Program-made: the position numbers and the translations under genes
Shown: positions 1 to 10,759 of the stretch, one piece after another
Numbering within the stretch: the first letter of the stretch is position 1
How the letters are laid out: the number at the start of each line of letters is the position of its first letter
Assembly (NCBI RefSeq): GCF_001625215.2
Contig: NC_030385.2
Span: 11,029,135 to 11,093,134, forward strand
Direction: 5' to 3'
Source of the DNA: Daucus carota subsp. sativus
Lineage: Eukaryota > Streptophyta > Magnoliopsida > Apiales > Apiaceae
DNA: 64,000 nucleotides
The notes under the pieces: generated by a model
What the model was told of the DNA's origin: nothing
Seen by the model: only the letters and a program-made list of their open reading frames with translations
The model's database searches: none

Positions 1-60
1 TCAATGCTCATGTATATGTATCTGTCTGGCCTCACTCATTATCTTATATTTTAATTTCAG

Positions 61-1898
61 ATTTGGTAAACAACTTGGGTACCATTGCAAGGTCTGGTAC
101 TAAAGAATTCATGGAAGCTCTTGCTGCGGGTGCTGATGTTAGCATGATTGGACAGTTTGGTGTTGGTTTCTATTCTGCCTACCTTGTTGCGGAGAAGGTG
201 ATCGTAACCACTAAGCATAACGATGATGAACAGTATGTTTGGGAATCCCAAGCTGGTGGATCTTTCACTGTTACAAGAGATACTTCTGGAGAGGTACTTG
301 GAAGGGGTACAAAAATCGTTCTCCATCTTAAAGAGGACCAGCTAGAATACCTTGAGGAGCGCAGGCTCAAGGATCTTGTGAAGAAGCATTCTGAGTTCAT
401 CAGCTACCCAATCTCTTTGTGGATTGAGAAGACCACCGAAAAAGAAATTTCAGATGACGAGGATGAGGAAGAGAAGAAAGACGAGGAAGGCAAGGTAGAG
501 GAAGTTGATGAAGAGAAGGAGAAGGAAGAGAAGAAAAAGAAGAAGATTAAAGAAGTGTCTCATGAGTGGTCCTTGGTTAACAAACAGAAGCCCATCTGGA
601 TGAGGAAGCCTGAGGAGATCACCAAGGAGGAGTATGCTGCCTTCTACAAGAGCCTTACTAATGACTGGGAGGAGCACTTGAACGTAAAGCACTTCTCTGT
701 TGAAGGCCAGCTTGAATTTAAAGCTGTTCTATTTGTTCCTAAGAGGGCACCCTTTGATCTCTTTGACACGAAGAAGAAGCAGAACAACATTAAGCTGTAT
801 GTCCGTCGTGTTTTCATCATGGACAACTGTGAGGATTTGATCCCAGAATACCTGAGCTTCGTTAAGGGTATTGTTGATTCCGAGGATCTCCCCCTTAACA
901 TTTCTAGGGAGATGCTGCAGCAGAACAAAATTCTTAAGGTCATCCGAAAGAACTTGGTGAAGAAGTGCCTTGAACTCTTCTTTGAGATTGCAGAGAACAA
1001 GGAGGATTACAACAAATTTTATGAAGCTTTTTCAAAGAACCTGAAGCTTGGTATTCATGAAGATTCTCAGAACAAAACAAAGATTGCTGAGTTGCTCAGA
1101 TACCACTCTACTAAGAGTGGGGAGGAAATGACCAGCCTGAAGGACTATGTCACCAGGATGAAAGAGAACCAGAGTGAGATCTTTTACATTACCGGGGAGA
1201 GCAAGAAGGCTGTTGAGAACTCTCCCTTCCTTGAGAGGTTGAAGAAGAAAGGTTATGAAGTGTTGTACATGGTTGATGCCATTGATGAGTATGCCGTGGG
1301 TCAGTTGAAGGAATTTGAGGGAAAGAAGTTGGTTTCTGCAACCAAGGAGGGGCTTAAACTCGAGGAGAGTGAAGATGAGAAAAAGAAAAAGGAGGAACTG
1401 AAGGAGAAGTTTGAGGGACTCTGCAAAGTTGTTAAAGATGTTTTGGGGGACAGAGTTGAGAAGGTTATTGTTTCTGATCGTGTAGTGGATTCACCATGTT
1501 GCTTGGTTACTGGTGAGTATGGCTGGACTGCTAACATGGAGAGGATCATGAAGGCCCAGGCATTGAGGGATTCAAGCATGGGTGGTTATATGTCAAGCAA
1601 AAAGACGATGGAAATCAACCCTGAGAATGCTATAATGGAGGAGCTCAGAAAGAGGGCTGATGCTGACAAGAACGACAAGTCTGTTAAAGACTTGGTTCTC
1701 TTGCTCTTTGAGACAGCTCTCCTTACCTCTGGGTTCAGCCTTGAGGAGCCCAACACCTTTGGCAACAGGATCCACAGAATGTTGAAGCTTGGTTTGAGCA
1801 TTGATGATGATGATGAAGCGGTTGAGGCTGAAGACATGCCTTCACTGGAAGAAGCTGATGCTGATGCAGAGGGTAGCAAGATGGAAGAAGTGGATTAA
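61..1898 (+). CDS. HSP90: Cytosolic HSP90, copy 1 (last exon only)
   Basis: ATP-dependent cytosolic chaperone that matures kinases, receptors and NLR proteins. Only the last exon lies in the window; bases 1-60 are the end of the preceding intron (acceptor ttttaatttcag). The 1838-bp exon equals the last exon of the complete copy at 11711-13548 base for base in length, so it encodes residues 89-700. Visible are the rest of the GHKL ATPase domain (GQFGVGF near residue 120), the acidic and lysine-rich linker from about residue 221, the middle domain, the dimerisation domain and the C-terminal MEEVD that docks TPR co-chaperones and marks the cytosolic class. It differs from copy 2 at only two residues seen by eye (F/Y in SEI-F/Y-YITG, A/V in DDDDE-A/V-VEAE). 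The start and promoter are outside the window. Family certain; expression class unknown. Confidence 0.97.
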
Positions 1899-2653
1899 AT
1901 GTGTTCTCTTCTACTGCTTGCCAATCCAGTATTGCTTCTACTTTCTTTTATAATATTATTGCTTACTAAGTTTTAGTTCGTTATGGGACTTGGAGAAACT
2001 GAGAATGTTAGGAAGATTATGTGATTTCGGGTTTATATAATCCAGACTTGTAGTTATTTGTTCTTCGAGTCCTGATGCCCTGGTTATCTAGTTTCAAGAT
2101 GCCTAAATCACTGTGTTTCATGGAAATATCAAATGCCTTTTTGGAGTGCCACACAAAATCTCTCTTTCCAGTTTCCAATGCTCAACTGATTATCTGTAGG
2201 TTATAGAGTACTTGTTTTTTTTTGTGTGGATATGTTAGACTACTACCATTGCTGATAACCTTGTTAGGTGGTGTTATAGATGCTGCTGTTGTGATTTCTA
2301 ACCACCCGCCCAAAATTTTAGCATTGCTAACAGAAATCCATAACACAATAAGCAACTATCTTGACTGACTAGCCAAGTGACGATGACACCTTCCTCTAGC
2401 ATGAAAACAGAGGGGCGAGCTTTGTTCTTGCTCATTATGAAAGAATGTCTGATGTTTTGGGTGCTGGATCGCAACTTGCAAGCATTAACTCAGCTTGAAA
2501 TTAACATGTATATATCTCTGCAAAACCCTAATTTATAAAATTGATTAAAGCGCATCAAACTGTTAACTTTTTATTTTCTTTCCGAAATATGTAAATTCCA
2601 AATGACCCAAGGACTGGTTTTAGTGGCTTACCCCTCCTATCTACAAAGTAACG
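1899..2653. other. HSP90 copy 1 3' UTR and flank, part of the duplicated block
   Basis: Non-coding. It can be aligned by eye in patches to the flank of copy 2 (13549-14700). Shared stretches include the start of the UTR (aatccagtat, cttctacttt), a segment with gtctgatgttttgg, one with acatgtatatat, and one with attccaaatgac followed by acccctc. The segmental duplication therefore extends about 750 bp past the stop codon. Confidence 0.7.
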
Positions 2654-3314
2654 TAGGGGTGTGCATAAAATCGAATTCAAAAGAAACCTGTAAAACCGAT
2701 CAAAAACCGAATCACATAAAGCTGATTCAAACTGAAACTGAAAATTTTAAAACCGAACCGATTTTAATAGATGCGGTTCCGGTTATAAGTGAAAACCGAA
2801 CCGGGCCGATTATTAAAAAATAATAAATAATATTTATTTATACAATATTATAAGAAAAATATATAGACTAAATAAATTTATATTAGTATGGTTTCATTAA
2901 GTTAATAATAAATAATATAAGTATGATTGTCAAGAGTGAATAAAGGACAAATAAATATTTTAGTTATTATAAGTATGGTATCATTAAGTTAATTTATATG
3001 ATTAGATTGTTATTTATATTATAATTCATTGTATACAATTGAACATATCATGAATAGTTCATTGTTCAAGCGATGGTTTAAATTTCAAAATTTCTCCTCT
3101 GCCATTAATCTAGTTAGCTAATTTATTTATTAAATTGAAAGTATATTTCTTAATTTAATTTGTTGCGGTTTTAAAATCGAAATCGCACCAATTAAAACTA
3201 AACCATAGTTTTAAAACCGAAACCGTCGGGTCGGTTACAATTTTCAATTTTTAAAGGATCTTCGGTTTCGGTTTTACCCAAAAACCGAATCGAACCGAGG
3301 TTTGCTCACCCCTA
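2654..3314. mobile_element. hAT-type non-autonomous element
   Basis: Ends are TAGGGGTGTGC and GCTCACCCCTA, an imperfect terminal inverted repeat. The interior is rich in AACCGA/CGGTTT motifs near both ends and AT-rich in the middle. The flanking 8-mers (aagtaacg, atgtaatg) match at six of eight bases, as expected of a decayed 8-bp target duplication. Same family as 9430-10197. No transposase is encoded. It interrupts the duplicated flank of HSP90 copy 1. Confidence 0.75.
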
Positions 3315-3651
3315 ATGTAATGTATTTTAAAAGAGTAGAAACAGTTTTTCGACCTGATTGTATGGACAGCTGTACCAAATCTACAAATGGTAGCCTGTTT
3401 AGATAATTTTATATTAAAAATGATCTATAAATTATTAAAATATAATAAAAAAAAATTTGACAGATTATCTATTTAAATGATGAAAATTGACATATTTAAC
3501 AAATAATAAAGATAAATAAATTTTTTAAAAATATATTCTACTACATTTTTAAGTTAAAATCAGTTTTTTGTTTATTTTTATTTTAACTTGAAGAGAATAA
3601 GGATAAAACTTTCGTCAAAATCGAAAAGTTAGTCAAAATAATCTACTTCTA
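3315..3651. other. AT-rich gene-free spacer
   Basis: Very AT-rich sequence with poly-A runs. I see no gene, repeat boundary or regulatory motif here. Confidence 0.6.
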
Positions 3652-5978
3652 CTTATATATATAATAGCCCAACACGTTCGTGTCAAGCCTCCCTCCTGAG
3701 CAAATAAATTACCTAGCTCCGAACCCGAGCCTAACTCCGAACCTAACTCTTCCTCATACATATAAAAAAAATGTTGTTAAAGGGACTCGAACCCAAGCCC
3801 TCTTCATTAGAAGTGCACCTCTCAAACCACTTGAGCTACACATGCAATTATTTTTTTTGTTCAAAAGCATTAAACTCATACATTAAAACTGTTGTATTTA
3901 TATTTTTTTTTCAATATCATATTTATTTGAGATAAGTTATTATTTCAGGTAAGTCTCATATGTTTTTTACATGATAGATTAATATCCATAAATTAATTAC
4001 TTACGTAATGAATTTAAATTTGAAAAAGAATTTGAACAATTGGGCTCGAGCCATGTTTCAGACTTCAAAAAATGGATATAATTCATATTTGAATAAAATT
4101 GGACGAATTCAAATCTAACTTAATGCTTTAAACGAGTACTGATACAATATTAGAAAATTTTAAGCCATGAATGTGAGAAATAAGCACAAAAACTAAGATT
4201 TCGGTGAGCATCTTTGAAAGTAAAAATTGATGGACTTTCAACATGGACTATGTCATATTTTTCTTTTAATTATAAAAAGTGACTTATAAAAAGATTACAA
4301 TATTTTGAAGAACATAAAATAAGATAACTGAAAGAATATTTTTATTTAGATTACTTTTTTATTTTAAACTTATGATGAATTCAGAATTCGACGTGTAACC
4401 AAATCTTTTAAAAAAAAAATTTATAGATATAAGAATAGCGACAAAGACATCAAATTTGGTGTTAGAAAATATGTCTAAATGATGTGATTTTGGTGATATA
4501 TGAATTTGAAATATTATAACTTGTGATACAAAGGTGAATTTAGGGAATTTCTATATTGTTAATCAAAAGTCAACCAAATAATAATAAAACGCGTTTACGA
4601 GACCTACTAAAAAAATTGAGTTATAAATTTTACTTGCTTAAAATAAAATAACACAGAAAAATAAGTTATATATATATAAAAGTCTTAAAACTATAATTTT
4701 AATATGCCATCCATCAATGTATAACATACGAGTTAAATAAAATGATTCGAAGTATAATTAAATTAATTAATCAATTACAAATTAAACTAATAAAATATAA
4801 TTAATTCTGAAATGGATAATCCGACGCGATAAGGTGAAAACTATAATCTAATTAAACGGGAATAGAACAAGAATAGTTTTTCATAAGCCAGAATATCGAA
4901 CACTTGATTTGATCTTTAACAATTGAACATGATATGCTACATTGCTCACCCCTAAGAAATAAGAGTATCAAAATATTTAGAAATGTGAGTTTGCACAAAG
5001 CTAAAAAAGTAACTATACGGCTAATTAAACTAAATATTTCTTATTTTTATGAACTTCATGGTGCCTAACTGACATCTACTCTATTTTTGCTATTTGAGAT
5101 CTGGTTTATTACAATTACATGAAAAATCATTAAAAGCCTAAATCAACAAGCTCAGAAAACTAATGATAAAAAATTAATATTTTATAACAAGACAATATTA
5201 TAACACGCGGTATCAAATTAATAATCATCTAATATTTTAAATTAACAAAAAAAAATTATAAGACATTGAAATACTATATAATTGATATGAAAATTAAAAG
5301 GGTAAGCCAAATCAAACGTGTCGAAATTTTTCGGGTACAATTATAAGGTTAATAGTTCAATGGATGCTTTTATAATAAAGTAAGGTAGGGTCTTTTACAT
5401 ACAATATATGTTTCAATTATTATTTATACAAGGTGTGTGCAACATATGATAAAAAAGAATGTGTTGATGGTATGTCCATCATATATCACTTAACTATTAC
5501 ACAAACGTACGCTCAAAAAAATAGAAATAAATATAAAACAACGCGGACCACACATCTTCATCTAATCATGATTTAGGATATCGTAATTCGCATATCAAGA
5601 ACAAGTTTTCATATTGGATGAAATAATTTAATAATTTTCAACAATAAATTACAGATCTTTTTAATGAGGTATAATATATTTAAATTCTAAAAGTTTCAGT
5701 ATTAATTTCGAGTATAATTTTGAACATGTAGATAATATGGCAGTGACCTCTATATCCTAACGAATTTGAATATAGAAAAATCAGTTCAAATGTTGTTTTT
5801 GATCCATAATTTTTAACTATCAATGCTATTAGATTGCAAATATTACATTTCATATTTACACATTATGTTAAAAAATAGGACGTAATAGTTATGCTCGAAA
5901 TAATATGATGACACACGAATATTATTTAAAATACAACAAAAACTAGAGTCCCGTGCCTCGCACGGATTTTTATGCTAG
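3652..5978 (+). mobile_element. Candidate non-autonomous Helitron
   Basis: The right end is a typical Helitron terminus: hairpin CCGTGC-ctc-GCACGG (5951-5965), a short spacer, then CTAG (5975-5978) followed by T. The proposed left end is A|TC at 3652 followed by acttatatatataatagccc, a common plant Helitron 5' motif. Insertion between A and T is satisfied at both ends. No RepHel protein is present. The 3' end is firm; pairing with this 5' end is inference. Confidence 0.55.
3778..3845 (-). repeat. tRNA-like Pol III promoter module (SINE or Helitron-borne)
   Basis: On the minus strand an A-box-like TAGCTCAAGTGG (3828-3839) is followed about 35 bases on by a B-box-like GGTTCGAGTCCC (near 3782-3793). 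The cloverleaf is incomplete, with no clean acceptor stem, so this is not a functional tRNA. It is a tRNA-derived module inside the candidate Helitron; whether a SINE inserted there or the module belongs to the family is unclear. Confidence 0.45.
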
Positions 5979-6430
5979 TTATATACAAAAGGTCTATAAT
6001 TAGATGTAACATAATATGTTGATTTTATATTCAATATGATCGCTAATTCATTTTCTCTCCCTCCTCCTGGATACTATATATTAGGGGGCGGGACTAATCA
6101 CACAATTATATTCCTATAAAGTATAGTTCTCTAGTTTGTAACTTGTTTTGAAGAATTTTTTTTGTAAACAAAAATTTAACATCTAAGTTTTATTTTAGGA
6201 AGATAAATTTTAAAAATATTTTGCTGAATTATAATTTATAAAAATATTAAAATACATGTCGAGCAGTTAGGTAAAATATATAAAATTAAATGAGATATAA
6301 GGAGTAAAATTTTTGTTTAAATCGGGACAATGTCATTATTATATAAGAATATATAATTCTTAAATGAATAAGTTGTGAAATCATATTATGTATTTAACAA
6401 TGATAAATTATTTAAAATATAATTAAAATT
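5979..6430. repeat. AT-rich spacer with a degraded Stowaway relic
   Basis: Bases about 6085-6309 resemble the inverted interior of the intact Stowaway at 10329-10578 (a cgagcagtt block, a tataaagtatagtt block and the end motif ggagta). The ends are worn and no target duplication is visible. The rest is plain AT-rich DNA. Confidence 0.35.
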
Positions 6431-7252
6431 GGGTATTTACCAAATATACCTCTTTTTAACATTTTAATTGTAATAATACAATCTTCTCCCAAAAATTGCA
6501 TATTTACTTTCTTTTTAAGAAAAGCTACAAAATATTTGCATATATACGACTATGACTATGAACTGCTTCCTGGAGTAAAAGAGAGAGAGAAACGAGCGAA
6601 CTTGTTCTTGCCTCACCCCTTCCCCCTCTCTGGCTCATTCTGATCTGTTTCTCTCTCCTTCCTCTCTCTTCTGCCTCCATCTCTTCCTGCTCTCTCTCTA
6701 TCTCTTTCTCCGATCCATTGATTATGTCGGCCGTACTTTCTCCGATCACAAAACCCTAGGTACTCATTGTGAGTACAATCTTCGTGGTGTTCTTGATGAT
6801 TGTTGGATTGGTGATTATAGTGGATACATACAAGATGAGTTTAAAAGAAGGGAGAAATGTCGAAATAGAAGCTCCTAAACGTGGTTGCTGGTGTTGATTT
6901 TGTGTGAATATATTTTGTTTTTTGTTATCCTTCATCTCTGTAGGAAGTTTTGGTTAGTGATGGTTACTTGTGGTTGCAAAACTTGTTGATTTTGCTTTTG
7001 GCCCCGCAGGGGCATTTATTTTTCTGCCTTTGCAACTTATTATGCAACTTAATATAATTTTAGCATTTTTTAAAAAAAAAGTTACATATGTAGTTGAAAG
7101 TATGGTTGCTCGTAGTTGCAGATTTGGTTGCATGTGCAAAATCGTATTTTTGCAAGAAAAAATTGAATGATAGTATTTTTGCAATTTATTTTAAAAAATG
7201 ATAGTATTTTTGCAAAATTTCTTTTTGACTTGGGTATTTGTGAAAAAAGCCC
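6431..7252 (+). mobile_element. Mutator-like non-autonomous element, copy 1
   Basis: An 822-bp element flanked by a perfect 9-bp direct repeat ATTAAAATT (6422-6430 and 7253-7261), the Mutator target-site length. It begins GGGTATTTACC and ends AAAAGCCC, with only weak terminal inverted similarity. A second member lies inverted at 7612-8422. The interior has a CT-rich stretch followed by aaaccctag and then unique-looking sequence, like a captured host promoter and 5' leader. No transposase. Confidence 0.75.
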
Positions 7253-7433
7253 ATTAAAATTTATATGTATTATTTTGGATCTTTGCATAAATAATTCAAG
7301 GGCTCATTAAAAATTTATTTTTAAAAAAAACATTTTTTAGATATAAAGATTGACAAAATAATAATAAAGACTTATTTCACAAAAAAGAAAATCTCATAAA
7401 AAAATTTCAAAAATAAAATTTTATTTAAAAGAT

Positions 7434-8468
7434 ACTCGCTCCGTTCCTTTTTATTAGTCGCTTTAATTTTTTGCACGTATTTTGAGGTGCAATAAAAACG
7501 TATTTCTACACGTTATTTTCTAAATTTTCTTTTTTGAATAAAAATATAGATGTTAAACTTTTATTCAGAAAAAGAAAATTTGAAAATAATACGTGTAACT
7601 ATATTTTTTTTGGGCTTTTCTCATAAATACCCAAGTCTAAAAGAATTTTTGCGAAAATACTATCATTTTTTAAAACAAATTGCAAAAATACTATCTTTCA
7701 AAAAAAATTGCAAAAATACGGTGGTTGCATATGCAACCTTATCTGCAACTATAGCAACCATATACGCAGCCACAAATGCAAATTTGAAAAAATTTATCAA
7801 AAATTATATTAAGTTGCATAACAAGTTGCAATCAGTTGCAACAAAAAGAAAAATGAATGCCCCTGCGAGGCCAAAATCAAAATCAACCACTATTATAACT
7901 AGAATCAACCAACACCAACCAAACCTCAAAAACACAAAAGAAAAGTGCGGTGAACAGAGTCGATGTGGGTTAGGGTTTAGAAAAGGTATCGCTAGTGGGA
8001 GCAATCATCAGTCCAATCGACACCGCAAATATAATTATCGATCCAACCATCATCAAGAACACCATAAGTATGCCTCGGATTTCACGATGAACAATCATCA
8101 GATCGATTTTTGGATGAGATAGGGAGAAAGGAGGAGAAAAGAGCAGAGGAAGAAAAATAGAAAGAGAGAGAGCGAGAAGAGATGTTGGTAGAAGAGAGAG
8201 CGGGTGGAGAGAGAGACAAAGAGTAAGAGAGAAGGGAGAGAGAGAGACAGAGAGTAAGAGAGAAGGGAGAAACGGATAGACATGGAGCAGAAAGGGTGTG
8301 GCTGAGTCTGTATTTGTGCAAATGTTTCAATCAGAGTCTCAAAAAAAACGTACATTTGCAATATTTTAGGTAGGTAGTAATTTTATTAAAATATTAAAAA
8401 GAGGTATATTTGGTAAATACCCTATTTTTTTTACACTCTCGGCACAAAGTCAAAGCGACGGAGGGAGT
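7434..8468. mobile_element. Stowaway-type MITE split by a Mutator-like insertion
   Basis: The left half (7434-7611) starts ACTCGCTCCGT. The right half (8433-8468) ends gacggagggagt. Together they form a worn CTCCCTCCGT terminal inverted repeat typical of plant Stowaway elements. The halves are separated by the 811-bp element at 7612-8422, so this MITE is the older insertion. Confidence 0.65.
7612..8422 (-). mobile_element. Mutator-like non-autonomous element, copy 2 (inverted)
   Basis: An 811-bp element flanked by the perfect 10-bp repeat TATTTTTTTT (7602-7611, 8423-8432). It is in opposite orientation to 6431-7252, with the same ends and the same interior order, including a shared ggtgttcttgatgat block. 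It carries a 190-codon open frame that is low-complexity and has no recognisable domain, so I do not call it a gene. Confidence 0.75.
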
Positions 8469-8523
8469 GTTTAACCAAACAGACCTTCTAATTTCTATGT
8501 TTAAAACAATTTTCCAGAAATCG

Positions 8524-9421
8524 CTAGGCGTCCCAGGGCGGTCGGGGTACCTTCTAGCAATTAATCGAGAAATCGGGGATTAATCGGAGTATTAATCGGA
8601 CATATATTATTTTTAAATTATTATAACTAAATATATTTTAATAATTTTATCTACTTTTCACTACTAGTAGAGTCAAACTGGTAAACAATATAATATCATA
8701 TATTAAAAATAAATACTTGATACATGTAATACAAAATCATTGATTGAATAAATATATACCAATCAGTATCTTATAAATAATGTAAAAAATATTAAATAAA
8801 ATTATTTATTTTACTTTTTTTATAGGATATTAAGGTACTGTTTGGGGTTGCTGTTGCAGACAGCAACAACAACTTTTTACTGAAAAGCAGGTGAAAAACT
8901 GTTTGGTAAATCGAAAAGCAGCTTTTCCGAACAGCAGTTTTTGACTGAAAAGCTGCTGTTAGAAAAAGCAGGTCCTCCCATGCTTTTGGAAAAAGCTGCT
9001 TTTCAGCTTTTGCAGAATGCTGTTATAGATTTCATTATAAAATCTAACCAAAAACATTTTTTTTTATATTATAACTCAAAATAAGTAAATATAAAAAATT
9101 ACCAAACAGTTATCTGATTTCTGCACCAGCACTTATTTTACCAGCACTTTTTCTGACAGCACAGCAATTTTTAACAGCACTCCCAAACAGACCCTAAGTT
9201 AAGTACAAGTGAATATTTAATTTTTTATAATATAATCATAATTTTAGATTTTATTTATTAAAAAAAAATTCTTTTGTTATTGGCCGCCTCGACCGCCTAG
9301 GCGGGATGTGGACCGCCTAGACGGGATTTTGACCGCCTAGACGGGATTTTTGTAAAAAACGCCTAAGACCGAATCGGGGCGTTTCGGTGCCGTCTAGCGT
9401 CTAGGCACCCCCTAGGCGGCT
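8524..9421. repeat. GC-ended dispersed repeat (ctaggcg family)
   Basis: The left end carries ctaggcgtcccagggcgg followed by repeated ggattaatcgg motifs. The right end has three near-identical gaccgcctag-a/g-cggga units and ctaggcacccc. The middle is AT-rich. The ends resemble one another loosely in inverted sense. I cannot define a target duplication. A Tourist-like MITE sits inside it and a hAT element adjoins its right end. Confidence 0.45.
8834..9194. mobile_element. Tourist/PIF-Harbinger-like MITE
   Basis: Ends GGTACTGTTTGGGG and CCAAACAGACCC form an imperfect terminal inverted repeat flanked by a TAA duplication (8831-8833, 9195-9197). The interior is dominated by short motifs such as aaaagcagc and agcacttttt in both orientations, so the element can fold back. 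361 bp, no coding capacity. Confidence 0.7.
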
Positions 9422-9429
9422 GCTATGCT

Positions 9430-10197
9430 TAGGGGTGAGCGTGGTTCGGTTCGGGGCGGTTTTAAGGCAAAACCGGAACCGGAACCGGAACCGGAACCGC
9501 GAATCTTCGGTTTTTAAAATTAAAAACCGAAACCGCAACCGAACCGTCGGATCGGGTTCGGTTTCAAAAGCCTCGGTTCGGTTTTAGTCGGTTCGGTTTC
9601 GGTTATAAAACCGCAAGAAATGAGAAAAAGAAAAAAAATTACGTATTAAATCTTTAAAATTTATTTTACAACATTAAAAGTTATAACTTTGTATCTTTAC
9701 GGTATTAGATCGATGAAAGAGTCCAAGGTTGTGAGTTTATGATTTTGATAGTATGCTTCGTGCTACTCTTTTGGATAAAATCTAAGGTATGTAAAAAAAT
9801 CGAACCTAATTCAAGTATTCTCCGACCTATACCAAACTATAATCTAAATTCTATATATCACTTAGTTACGGTTCATGATATATTAATATAAATATATGTA
9901 TATATTATTTTAATACACACGTGTATATATGTACATATATAAATATATTTATATATTTATATTTATATATGTATTATAATTTATAAATAATATTTATTTA
10001 TTTATTTTAAACAATCGGTTCGGTTCGGTTTATTTCGGTTCGGTTTTAATCTAAAACCGGAACCGCAACCATTAGAATCGGTTCGGTTTTTTAATTTGCG
10101 GTTTCGGTTCGGTGCGGTTTTATACGGTTCGGTTTTCATCGGTTTTTAACGGTTTCGGTTCGGTTTCGGTTTCAATTCGGTTTTTTGCTCACCCCTA
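9430..10197. mobile_element. hAT-type non-autonomous element with perfect target duplication
   Basis: TAGGGGTGAGC and GCTCACCCCTA are perfect 11-bp inverted ends. They are flanked by an exact 8-bp repeat GCTATGCT (9422-9429 and 10198-10205), diagnostic of hAT insertion. Arrays of CGGTTCGGTTT/AACCGAACCG fill both subterminal regions around an AT-rich core. 768 bp, no transposase. Same family as 2654-3314 but less decayed. Confidence 0.9.
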
Positions 10198-10328
10198 GCT
10201 ATGCTGATTTTTAGACTACTGGTTTAAAACGAGGTTTTGACGACAGTTTTACTTTTATACTTTCGTTCAAAAATTTATTCATTGGGACATTATTGTCATT
10301 CATCAAAAATAATTCATATTCATATTTA

Positions 10329-10578
10329 CTCCCTCTGTCCCATTTAATTGTATACGTTTCTTTTCAACTGCTCGACACGCATTTCAATACTCTTATAAAA
10401 TATAGTTCCGTAATTTATTTTTGAGATTTTCTTTTTCTGAATAAAAATATAACATCCAAACTTTAATTCAGAAAAAGAAAATTTTAAAAATAAATTACAC
10501 AACTACACTCTACAGGAGCATTAAAGTCCGTGCCGCGTCCCCGTCCCCCGATGTATACAACTCAGGGGACGGAGGGAG
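10329..10578. mobile_element. Stowaway MITE in the HSP90 copy 2 promoter
   Basis: CTCCCTCTGTCCC at the left and GGGACGGAGGGAG at the right form the Stowaway terminal inverted repeat. TA dinucleotides flank it (10327-10328, 10579-10580). 250 bp. Its right end lies about 60 bp upstream of the heat-shock-element-like site and 87 bp upstream of the TATA box. Confidence 0.88.
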
Positions 10579-10637
10579 TAACGAATAAGCCTTCGGGTTT
10601 GCGAGGTTTGAAACGAAAATAAAAGGGGTACAGTAAT

Positions 10638-10652
10638 AGAAGGATCTAGAAA
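10638..10652 (+). promoter_or_regulatory. Imperfect heat shock element
   Basis: AGAAG-GATCT-AGAAA reads as three alternating nGAAn/nTTCn units with one mismatch in the middle unit (ATC for TTC). It stands 13 bp upstream of the TATA box, a usual place for HSF binding. Heat responsiveness is inference. Confidence 0.5.
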
Positions 10653-10664
10653 CCCTAATCTGGT

Positions 10665-10670
10665 TATATA
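10665..10670 (+). promoter_or_regulatory. TATA box of HSP90 copy 2
   Basis: TATATA about 95 bp upstream of the ATG at 10760, leaving a leader of roughly 60 nt that includes aaaccctag. Confidence 0.6.
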
Positions 10671-10759
10671 GTCTCCGCCTCTTGATTAATTCAAGTCAGC
10701 TTCTTTCTTGTTGTAATCTCAAACCCTAGATCTTCAATCAACTCGTCTCTCTTTCTCTA

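Noticed and set aside
3778..3845. Functional tRNA gene
   Set aside because: A- and B-box-like motifs are present but no acceptor stem or sound anticodon arm forms.
4930..4960. Another hAT terminus (attgctcacccctaag)
   Set aside because: No matching left end or 8-bp duplication could be found.
7550..8122. 190-codon open frame
   Set aside because: It lies across the border of a Stowaway and a Mutator-like element, is low-complexity and has no domain.
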